Below are positions 1-5,741 of a stretch of 6,506 bases of DNA, piece after piece. Position numbers and translations under genes: made by a program. The notes below the pieces were generated by a model that was given only the letters and a program-made list of their open reading frames with translations, ran no database searches and was not told where the DNA came from. The stretch's first letter is position 1, and the number at the start of each line of letters is the position of its first letter. Origin of the DNA: Selenomonadaceae bacterium (lineage in GTDB: Bacteria > Bacillota > Negativicutes > Selenomonadales > Selenomonadaceae); contig JAFSUE010000038.1 in assembly GCA_017445435.1 (NCBI GenBank), positions 1 through 6,506 on the forward strand, in the 5' to 3' direction.

Positions 1-1
1 G

Positions 2-205
2 AATATTGCCGCGCATAAGGGAATTTGTTTAGCGCCAGGATTTTTGAATGACCGTAACCAAAATTTTGCATGGATACCTTTTGACTGCGACGAAAAAATT
101 TCCTGCGTCGTATGTACTCACGCTGGCGATAAAAGAAAAGATGTGGAAGATTTTATCCACATCTTACAAAATTTTTATATTGACAATCCAAACTTTCCAG
201 TCTGA
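2..205 (+). CDS. LysR-type transcriptional regulator, C-terminal fragment (5' end outside window)
   Basis: An open frame enters from the left edge and ends at TGA 203-205, giving the last 67 residues of a protein. Segments such as HKGICLAPGFL, AWIPFD and DVEDFIHILQNFY match the usual end of a LysR-type effector-binding domain: a 'G-I-x-x-x-P' strand, a 'x-I-P-F/L' strand, then a final 'x-x-F-I-x-x-L' helix. Such proteins are DNA-binding regulators that sense a small molecule through this domain. The DNA-binding helix-turn-helix lies off the window, so neither target nor ligand can be inferred. The gene converges on manA with the two stop codons directly adjacent (TGA then TTA). A 10-bp inverted repeat at 138-165 lies inside its coding sequence. 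Another periplasmic-binding-protein-like fold is possible because only the tail is visible. Confidence 0.65.
   Translation, partial: NIAAHKGICLAPGFLNDRNQNFAWIPFDCDEKISCVVCTHAGDKRKDVEDFIHILQNFYIDNPNFPV
138..165 (-). terminator. Candidate intrinsic terminator for manA, inside the convergent gene
   Basis: AAGATGTGGA (138-147) and TCCACATCTT (156-165) form a perfect 10-bp stem with an 8-nt loop. Read on the minus strand, the stem is followed by TTCTTTT (137-131), so with the last two T of the arm the transcript has a U-rich tract, as expected for a rho-independent terminator about 40 nt past the manA stop. Read on the plus strand, the stem is followed by ACAAAATTTTTATAT, a poorer tract, and it precedes the stop codon of the LysR-type gene. 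The minus-strand role is therefore more likely. The stem has only four G:C pairs of ten, so it is of moderate strength. Confidence 0.55.
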
Positions 206-1150
206 TTAACATTGCGTTAAAAGCGCGTCCGCCGTACCTTCCAACGTCCACTTGCCAGAATCGGCGGGAATGAAAAATGTATCGCCGCGCTTGTAGCTTA
301 AAACTTCGTCGCCGCTAGAAATTTTTCCCTGCCCGTCTAAAATTAAAATGCTCAAAAAACTTTCCGCAGTTACCGTACCTTCAAGCCGCGAAATAAATTT
401 TCCGTCCAAATAAATTTTGTCGACGGTGAAATATTCGCAGGTTACAAGGTGGCGGCAATTTTTTTTGTCATAAACAGGCGTTAAACTTGCAACGTCAACC
501 GCCTTGTCAACGTGCAATTCCCGCGTCTTACCGTCAGCGCCAATTCTATCGTAATCGTAAATGCGGTAGGAAACGTTAGAGTTTTCTTGAATCTCCGCTA
601 GCAAAATTCCTTTACCGACTGAATGAATTGTGCCAGCAGGTATGAAGTAGCAATCGCCGCGTTGAACGGGAACTTTACGCAAAATTTCAATCAACGTTCC
701 CGCCTTGATTCGTTCAGCAAGTTCATCTTTCGTAACTGCGCAGTTCAAGCCGTGATAGATGAAGGCGTCAGGCGCGGCGTCAAGTATAAACCACATTTCG
801 TGCTTGCCGAGTTGCCCTTCATACTTCAACGCGTAATCGTCCGACGGATGAACTTGAATGGATAAATTGTCCTGCGCGTCAATTAGTTTCGTCAGAATGG
901 GAAAATCTTTAAAGCGGCGGCAATGTTCGCCCAAAACTTTCAAACCTTCAGCGTCAAGATAATCGCGAAAAGTTTTTCCAGCGTACTTGCCATTAACGAT
1001 AATCGACGCGCCGTCTTTGTGTGCAGAAAGTGTCCACGCCTCCGCTAAAATTTTGCCGTCGTAATTTATGCCGTAATCTTCAATTAGTCGCCGTCCGCCC
1101 CATAAATAATTTTTACAAGCGGGCGCAAGTTTCAAAATTTTTATTTTCAT
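206..1150 (-). CDS. manA: Mannose-6-phosphate isomerase, class I (short cupin form)
   Basis: Cytoplasmic zinc enzyme that interconverts mannose-6-phosphate and fructose-6-phosphate. It lets cells use mannose, or make mannose precursors for GDP-mannose and surface polysaccharides. The 314-residue length fits the short Bacillus-type class I enzymes. N-terminal KNYLWGGRRL (13-22) is the usual opening. The metal ligands are visible as Q99 and H101 in SIQVHPSDDY, E118 in GKHEMWFIL, and H176 in IPAGTIHSVGKG. The segment ENSNVSYRIYDYDR (189-202) carries the conserved active-site Arg197. A C-terminal cupin-like half ends with KRGDTFFIPADSG. The ATG at 1150 is preceded by GAAAGAGGTA, an SD only 2 nt from the start codon; no better start exists near the conserved N-terminus. 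It lies 43 nt downstream of the penicillin-binding protein gene on the same strand, so co-transcription is likely. Function is secure; physiological direction is not known. Confidence 0.95.
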   Translation of the reverse strand: MKIKILKLAPACKNYLWGGRRLIEDYGINYDGKILAEAWTLSAHKDGASIIVNGKYAGKTFRDYLDAEGLKVLGEHCRRFKDFPILTKLIDAQDNLSIQVHPSDDYALKYEGQLGKHEMWFILDAAPDAFIYHGLNCAVTKDELAERIKAGTLIEILRKVPVQRGDCYFIPAGTIHSVGKGILLAEIQENSNVSYRIYDYDRIGADGKTRELHVDKAVDVASLTPVYDKKNCRHLVTCEYFTVDKIYLDGKFISRLEGTVTAESFLSILILDGQGKISSGDEVLSYKRGDTFFIPADSGKWTLEGTADALLTQC

Positions 1151-1174
1151 TACCTCTTTCAGAATTTTAAATTT

Positions 1175-1195
1175 TTAATTCTTAATTCTTAATTC
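1175..1195. repeat. Tandem 7-nt repeat (TTAATTC x3) in the gap between the penicillin-binding protein gene and manA
   Basis: Three perfect TTAATTC units run head to tail at 1175-1181, 1182-1188 and 1189-1195. The last overlaps the TGA stop of the penicillin-binding protein gene (1194-1196). The array occupies half of the 43-nt gap before manA. Both strands of this unit contain TAA in some frame, so the array closes reading frames. The 22-nt stretch 1161-1182 also has AT-only inverted ends (AGAATT/AATTCT), too weak to call a terminator. Confidence 0.7.
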
Positions 1196-3452
1196 AATTT
1201 CTCCCTTTGTCGTTGCTGTCATTTGGGGAAGGCACGTCATTATAACCTTGCCCGCCGTCATAAGGTTGCGGCTCTTCATAAATCGGCTCTGGATTATCCC
1301 GCGCAGGATCATAAAGCGGAGCGTCATCATATCGCGGCTCTTCCGCACGGTAGCCAGGATTGTATCCAGTATCATCAGGATAAGTTCCAGCGTTGCTATT
1401 ATCTTGACCGCCCGACCAATTATCATTTGAATAATTTGACTGCGAATTATCACCGCCGCCAGAATACGTATCGTCATTATTTTCTTGCCGCGAATAATAA
1501 CCTTCATCGCGCGAAGTTCCAATAGGACCGACAGCCGTGCCGCGCTGTTCAACAACCATTTCGTCGAAGTCGTGAACAGGCGTATTGATTAAAGCATTTT
1601 GCATAAAATGACTCCAAATTAACGCGGGAATGCCGCCGCCCATAATGCCATCAGTTGGCGTGTTATCGTCATTGCCGACCCAAACACCTGCAACTAAATC
1701 GGGCGTGTAGCCGACAAACCAGGCGTCGTGATAATCGCTAGTCGTTCCAGTTTTACCAGCGGCAGGGCGTCCAATGTTTGCACTTCGACCAGTTCCGCGC
1801 TTTATAACATCTTCTAACATACTTGTCAAGCTAGCGGCACTTTGCGGCGTCACAACTTGCCGACCTTCGGGGACTGCCTCTTCTAAAATATTTCCGTTAC
1901 GGTCTAAAACTTTCGTTATGACAATGTGCGGAATGAATACGCCACCGTTAGCGAAGGTGCAGTAAGCGTTAGTAAGTTCAAGCGGCGTTACTCCGCGCGT
2001 CAAGCCGCCCAGCGCAGTTGAATAGTTATAGTCATTCATTTCGGGATTGTCTAACTCAAAAGTCGAAATGCCCATATCGTAGGCGTACTGAATAGGCTTG
2101 TACATTCCGAGTTGGTACGCAATTTTTACAGTTGGCACGTTCATTGAAAAAGTTGCAGCTGTACGCATTGTGACGCTACCAGAAAATCTTCCGCTATCAT
2201 TTTGCGGCGACCAACCGTCAATAGTAATTGGGCTGTCCTCAATCACCGTGTCAGGCGTAAAATTATTTTCCAGCGCCGCTACAAATACAAATGGCTTGAA
2301 GGCTGAACCAGGTTGACGTTCTGCCATTGACGCGCGGTTGAATTGGTCAGTACCGCGACCGCCGACCATTGCTTTAACGTAGCCAGTTTTTGGATCAATC
2401 GCCACGATAGCGCCTTGCGGTTGAACTACGCCGTTAGCGTCAGTGTAATAATCGGGAAGGTAAGTCAACAACGCCTGCTCCGCCATACGTTGAACGTCTA
2501 AATCAATCGTCGTGTAAATCTTCAAGCCTTCCTTGTAAAGCGCATCCGCTCCGTATTTTTCAATCATAACATTTGTCACGTAATTTATAAAATACATTGC
2601 GTCTTTCTGCTCTTCAGGACGATTCGGCGGGGCGAAAACTAATTCAAACTGTTTAGCCTCCCGCGCCTCACTTGGGCTGATATAGTGATATTTAACCATT
2701 TGATCCAGTACTAAGTCACGGCGTTCGATTGCCGCCTTAGTGTTGTTAAACGGCGAATAGTAATTTGGACTTTTCGGAATGCCAGCTAAAAGTGCACACT
2801 CCGACAAATTTAAATCCTCAACATTTTTATCGAAATAAATTTTCGCCGCCGCCTGTACACCATATGCGCCTTGACCAAAATAAATTTGATTCATATACAT
2901 TTCAAGAATTTCCTGCTTAGTGTACTGCTTTTCAATTTGCAATGCCAAAAAGATTTCTTGAATTTTACGCTTGAAAGTTCGCTCCTGCGTCAAGTAAGCA
3001 TTTTTCGCCAGCTGTTGAGTTATCGTCGAGCCGCCTTCAGCAATATCTTGTTCCATTAAATTTGCATAGAAAGCACGCATTAAACCTTTTGGGTCAACGC
3101 CTTTGTGTTCGTAGAAACGATTATCTTCGACGGCTATAAAAGCGTGTTGCAAATCTTTAGGCACTTGCTCAATCTTAACGGGCATTCGATTTTCTACGGC
3201 GTGAATGTTAGCAATTTCGTTGCCAGCTGAATCGTAAATTTGCGATGACGCGGGCGGCAAAATATCCTGTGAAATGTCAGGCTTGGTATTTATATTTGCT
3301 GTAAAAAATCCTATGGCAACGCCTATGCCAGTTACTAAAAGAAAAAGTATGAGTCCAAATAAAATTTTTAAAAAGAGTGACAACCTTTTACGTGCAACGA
3401 TTCTTTTTTCTCGCGTTGTAGTTGCGGCGTCTTTTCCATTTGAGTCAGACAT
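1194..3452 (-). CDS. mrcA: Class A penicillin-binding protein (PBP1A type), bifunctional transglycosylase/transpeptidase
   Basis: Membrane-anchored enzyme that polymerises lipid II into glycan strands and cross-links peptidoglycan outside the membrane. The 752 residues hold, in order, a basic cytoplasmic tail (1-26), one transmembrane segment (about 27-50), a glycosyltransferase domain (about 65-235), a linker, a transpeptidase domain (about 345-620) and a low-complexity tail (about 650-752). Glycosyltransferase motifs are AVEDNRFYEHKG with catalytic E109, GGSTITQQLAKN (140-151), RKIQE with E166, and NQIYFGQGAYGVQAAA. Transpeptidase motifs are S383-x-x-K386 in PGSAFKPF, S436-M-N438, and K567-T-G in AGKTGTTSDYHDAWFVGYTP. 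All catalytic residues are intact. The tail is rich in Asp, Asn, Gly, Tyr and Pro, acidic and probably disordered. The ATG at 3452 follows GGGAGGG with a rather long spacer of about 10-12 nt. It is transcribed away from cbiA and towards manA. Confidence 0.96.
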   Translation of the reverse strand: MSDSNGKDAATTTREKRIVARKRLSLFLKILFGLILFLLVTGIGVAIGFFTANINTKPDISQDILPPASSQIYDSAGNEIANIHAVENRMPVKIEQVPKDLQHAFIAVEDNRFYEHKGVDPKGLMRAFYANLMEQDIAEGGSTITQQLAKNAYLTQERTFKRKIQEIFLALQIEKQYTKQEILEMYMNQIYFGQGAYGVQAAAKIYFDKNVEDLNLSECALLAGIPKSPNYYSPFNNTKAAIERRDLVLDQMVKYHYISPSEAREAKQFELVFAPPNRPEEQKDAMYFINYVTNVMIEKYGADALYKEGLKIYTTIDLDVQRMAEQALLTYLPDYYTDANGVVQPQGAIVAIDPKTGYVKAMVGGRGTDQFNRASMAERQPGSAFKPFVFVAALENNFTPDTVIEDSPITIDGWSPQNDSGRFSGSVTMRTAATFSMNVPTVKIAYQLGMYKPIQYAYDMGISTFELDNPEMNDYNYSTALGGLTRGVTPLELTNAYCTFANGGVFIPHIVITKVLDRNGNILEEAVPEGRQVVTPQSAASLTSMLEDVIKRGTGRSANIGRPAAGKTGTTSDYHDAWFVGYTPDLVAGVWVGNDDNTPTDGIMGGGIPALIWSHFMQNALINTPVHDFDEMVVEQRGTAVGPIGTSRDEGYYSRQENNDDTYSGGGDNSQSNYSNDNWSGGQDNSNAGTYPDDTGYNPGYRAEEPRYDDAPLYDPARDNPEPIYEEPQPYDGGQGYNDVPSPNDSNDKGRN

Positions 3453-3478
3453 AAAAATAAAATCCCTCCCGCGCAGAT

Positions 3479-3508
3479 TTTATCACAACTAGCTTGACAC
3501 GTCGACAA
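3479..3508 (-). promoter_or_regulatory. Candidate promoter of the penicillin-binding protein gene (with manA)
   Basis: On the minus strand a -35-like TTGTCG (3508-3503) is followed after 18 nt by GATAAA (3484-3479). TG stands one base upstream of this hexamer (3487-3486), making an extended -10 element. Transcription would start near 3471 and give a leader of about 20 nt that carries the GGGAGGG ribosome-binding site. Each hexamer matches four of six consensus positions, so this is a moderate prediction. Confidence 0.35.
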
Positions 3509-3546
3509 AATTTTTTCGTACAAGTCATTTTTATCAAAAACATTTC

Positions 3547-3575
3547 TTGCAAGATTTATTTCGAGAATTTAAAAT
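3547..3575 (+). promoter_or_regulatory. Candidate promoter of cbiA
   Basis: TTGCAA (3547-3552) and TAAAAT (3570-3575) are separated by exactly 17 nt, fitting a housekeeping sigma factor promoter (four and five of six consensus matches). The start of transcription would fall at about 3582, leaving a leader of roughly 8-14 nt that begins just before the Shine-Dalgarno-like AGGTGAT (3585-3591). This bears on the cbiA start: starts at or upstream of 3581 would be missing from the transcript. A perfect TTGACA at 3494-3499 has only a weak partner (TACAAG, 19-nt spacing). No B12-riboswitch-like sequence fits in this short region. Confidence 0.45.
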
Positions 3576-3595
3576 TTATAATGAAGGTGATGAAG

Positions 3596-4957
3596 TTGAA
3601 AAATTTTCCACGACTGATAATCGCGGCGACACATAGCGGCGCTGGCAAAACTACTATAACTTGCGGGATTATCGCGGCACTTAGGAAACGTGGGCTGAAA
3701 GTTCAAGCGTACAAAGTCGGACCAGATTATATTGATACTGGCTTTCACGCTATAGCCGCTGGGTGTCGTTCACAAAATCTTGACAGTTGGCTTGTCGGTA
3801 CTGAAAAGCTGGCTGAAATTTTTTACTCAACGTTTGGCAACGCGGATATTGCGATTATTGAAGGCGTAATGGGACTTTATGACGGCGGACGCGGCGGAAT
3901 TAGTTCGACGGCGGAAATTGCTAAACTTTTGGACGCGCCAGTTATTTTAGTTATTGACGCGAAAAGCGCAGGAACTTCCATTGCGGCGACGGCGTTGGGT
4001 TTCCGCGAATACGACAAAGATGTTAAACTTGCTGGCGTCATTTTAAATAGAATTGGTTCAGCTAGCCACGAAAAAATTATTGTCGACGCGCTTAACAAAC
4101 TTGACATAAAAAGTTTTGGCGCGGTTAAACGTGATGATGAATTGGTTATGCCGTCACGTCATTTAGGATTAGTGCAGGCGGCTGAAAATAATTTTGCTGA
4201 CGTTGTAGAAAAACTTGGTGATAAAATTTCCGCGCAGATTAACCTTGACGCGTTAATTTCTATAAGCAAAAAATTTTCTGCTACAAAAATTTCTTACAAT
4301 AATTCATTACGCATTACGCATTACGCATTACGAATTGGTATAGCGCGTGATGAGGCATTCACTTTTTATTACGCTGAAAGTTTGCGCGAACTTGAAAAGT
4401 TAGGCGCTGAAATAATTTTCTTTAGCCCATTGCACGATGAAAATTTGCCGAAGGTTGACGGCTTAATTTTGGGCGGCGGCTATCCAGAAAATTTTGCCGA
4501 GCAGTTGGAAGGCAATAAAAAAATCCGCGCTGATATTAAACGGGCGGCTGATAATGGCTTGCCGATTTTCGCTGAATGCGGCGGCTATATGTACCTTATG
4601 AAAAGTTTGACGAACTTTGACGGAAAAATTTTTGAAATGTGCGGCGTCATTCCTACGCAAGCCGTGATGACGGACAAGTTGCAAATGGTTGGTTACGTTG
4701 ACGCGACGATTGAAAAAGATTGTATAATCGGCAAGCGCGGCGATAAATTTCACGCTCATGAGTTTCACTTTTCAAAGGAAGTTGGCGGCGTGACGGACAA
4801 AATTTTTAATTGTGAAAAACTTCGTACGGGCGAAAAATATTTTGCTGGATACGCGAATGAAAATGTTGTAGCGTCGTACTTGCACGTACATTTTGCGGGC
4901 TGTACAAGTTTAGCTGAAAATTTTATAAAGGCGGCGTTCAACTTTCGGAATCAGTAA
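3596..4957 (+). CDS. cbiA: Cobyrinate a,c-diamide synthase (CbiA/CobB)
   Basis: Cytoplasmic enzyme of corrin biosynthesis; it amidates the a and c side chains of cobyrinate, using ATP and glutamine. From TTG 3596 it has 453 residues, the usual family length. The N-terminal synthetase domain shows the P-loop THSGAGKTT (12-20), then KVGPDYIDTGFH and EGVMGLYDG. The C-terminal class I glutaminase-like domain has GIARDEAFTFYY, LILGGGYPE, nucleophile C328 in AECGGYMYL, the HAHEFHFS segment (386-393) and SYLHVHF (427-433). Residues 236-247 at the domain joint are encoded by a tandem 7-nt repeat. The frame is open back to TTG 3494, but the predicted promoter at 3547-3575 argues against starts at 3494 or 3581. 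TTG 3596 has AGGTGAT 4 nt upstream; ATG 3590 is the alternative, with a very close SD. The 3' end overlaps the convergent gene by 20 bp. No other corrinoid gene is in view. CfbB, the archaeal Ni-sirohydrochlorin homologue, is less likely here. Confidence 0.93.
   Translation: MKNFPRLIIAATHSGAGKTTITCGIIAALRKRGLKVQAYKVGPDYIDTGFHAIAAGCRSQNLDSWLVGTEKLAEIFYSTFGNADIAIIEGVMGLYDGGRGGISSTAEIAKLLDAPVILVIDAKSAGTSIAATALGFREYDKDVKLAGVILNRIGSASHEKIIVDALNKLDIKSFGAVKRDDELVMPSRHLGLVQAAENNFADVVEKLGDKISAQINLDALISISKKFSATKISYNNSLRITHYALRIGIARDEAFTFYYAESLRELEKLGAEIIFFSPLHDENLPKVDGLILGGGYPENFAEQLEGNKKIRADIKRAADNGLPIFAECGGYMYLMKSLTNFDGKIFEMCGVIPTQAVMTDKLQMVGYVDATIEKDCIIGKRGDKFHAHEFHFSKEVGGVTDKIFNCEKLRTGEKYFAGYANENVVASYLHVHFAGCTSLAENFIKAAFNFRNQ
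4301..4336 (+). repeat. In-frame tandem 7-nt repeat (CATTACG x4) within cbiA
   Basis: Four perfect CATTACG units occupy 4305-4332 and are flanked by AATT on both sides, 36 nt or exactly twelve codons in total. They encode NSLRITHYALRI, residues 236-247 of CbiA, in the linker just before the glutaminase domain begins at GIARDEAF. The first 23 nt (4301-4323) are identical to the intergenic copy at 5708-5730. In the plus orientation this unit has no stop in any frame and always reads as a rotation of LRITHYA, which explains how it can sit in a gene. In the reverse orientation it contains TAA. Confidence 0.85.
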
Positions 4958-5690
4958 TGTTTTCGACTTCAAGGAAAACTGCGCGGAGATTAGCGGTACT
5001 AGTCAGCAACTGTTCACTGATAGAGTTTAAATTAGCGACGGCGTCATTTAAATTTTTCGCGGCGTCGATAAGATTTTTATTTTGGCTGAAAACTTCGGCG
5101 TTGACGTTCGCCAAATTTGAAATATCTTTTTGTAAGTCACGATTTTTTAACAATGTATCAAGCGTCTGCAAAACGTTAGCCGCCGTTAAAAGTGTCTGTC
5201 GATTAAGATTTTCAGCGGCGCTAATCTTTTGAAGTTCAGCAGGAAGTATATCAGCCAAAGTTTTGAGCGTGAAACACATTGCGGAGGTATTCTCCTCAAT
5301 TTTTTTTGCCGCAATACGAATCGCCGCGTTATTTTCGGCAACGGTTTCCAATTCGACAAGGCGCTTTTCAAAATTTTGGATATTTTGATTGACAAGCGCG
5401 GAAATTTCAGCAACTTGCAGGGCGCTTGACGCGGCAACGTTAGAGTTTGAATCGCCGCTGATTTTTTTCAACTCTTGAATTTGCAGTTCAAGTTTATGGT
5501 TATTTTCTTCAGCGTTGTCAAACATTTGACTTAAGGCTTGGCGCAGAAAAAGTCCCGCTAAAAATGCACCGACGACGCCCAACGCTAGACCTTCAATGCC
5601 GTCAATTTTTATGATTGTGCCGAAAGTTACCAGCGAAAAAAATAGTGCGCCAGCGAAATAATTTTCTCCACCACTCATAGCTTGTTCCAA
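4938..5690 (-). CDS. Membrane-anchored coiled-coil protein of unknown function
   Basis: I do not recognise this 250-residue protein. Its N-terminus has two hydrophobic segments, about 11-28 (YFAGALFFSLVTFGTIIK) and about 33-49 (EGLALGVVGAFLAGLFL), joined by a very short turn, so they form a membrane hairpin. The rest (about 55-245) is polar, rich in Ala, Asn, Leu and Glu, almost free of Pro and Gly, with one Cys (139), and shows heptad-like spacing (for example LANVNAEVFSQNKNLIDAAK). It should form long helices or coiled coil, probably on the cytoplasmic side if both termini are inside. The general look recalls chemoreceptor or MotA/ZorA-like stalks, but no signature of those families is present. 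The start is TTG 5690 after GGAAGGAA, or ATG 5678 (246 residues). It lies 51 nt after the Ppx/GppA gene on the same strand and overlaps cbiA by 20 bp at its 3' end. Confidence 0.75.
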   Translation of the reverse strand: MEQAMSGGENYFAGALFFSLVTFGTIIKIDGIEGLALGVVGAFLAGLFLRQALSQMFDNAEENNHKLELQIQELKKISGDSNSNVAASSALQVAEISALVNQNIQNFEKRLVELETVAENNAAIRIAAKKIEENTSAMCFTLKTLADILPAELQKISAAENLNRQTLLTAANVLQTLDTLLKNRDLQKDISNLANVNAEVFSQNKNLIDAAKNLNDAVANLNSISEQLLTSTANLRAVFLEVENITDSES

Positions 5691-5707
5691 TTCCTTCCAA
5701 AATTAAC

Positions 5708-5735
5708 AATTCATTACGCATTACGCATTAAGCAT
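5708..5735. repeat. Tandem 7-nt repeat (CATTACG type) between the Ppx/GppA and coiled-coil genes
   Basis: On the plus strand the units are CATTACG (5712-5718), CATTACG (5719-5725) and CATTAAG (5726-5732), then a decayed CATTCCT. AATT precedes the array, as in cbiA. Positions 5708-5730 are identical to 4301-4323. The array fills most of the 51-nt gap (5691-5741) between two minus-strand genes, where the transcript reads the complementary CGTAATG unit. I see no hairpin and no promoter in this gap, so the array may simply be a spacer. Confidence 0.8.
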
Positions 5736-5741
5736 TCCTAA

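Noticed and set aside
1223..1525. 100-residue plus-strand open frame opposite the penicillin-binding protein tail
   Set aside because: His/Asn/Arg-rich translation explained by the complementary low-complexity codons; no ribosome-binding site or domain seen.
1175..1555. 126-residue minus-strand open frame overlapping the end of the penicillin-binding protein gene
   Set aside because: It lies in another frame of the low-complexity tail, its protein has no recognisable motif, and the annotated frame has full family support.
3485..3530. Imperfect dyad around GTCGAC in the divergent promoter region considered as an operator
   Set aside because: The arms match only in short blocks and no regulator is evident; chance in AT-rich sequence is likely.
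4301..4336. Tandem repeat considered as a CRISPR remnant or replication iteron
   Set aside because: Units are 7 nt with no spacers, the array lies within an intact open frame, and no replication or cas gene is nearby.
4878..4909. Inverted repeat near the end of cbiA considered as a terminator
   Set aside because: The 8-bp stem has a C-A mismatch in the plus-strand RNA and one wobble pair in the minus-strand RNA, a 16-nt loop and no U tract.
4957..5437. Open frames on both strands opposite or within the coiled-coil gene
   Set aside because: Shadows of a compositionally biased coding sequence; no motifs, and they conflict with the membrane-hairpin plus coiled-coil frame.
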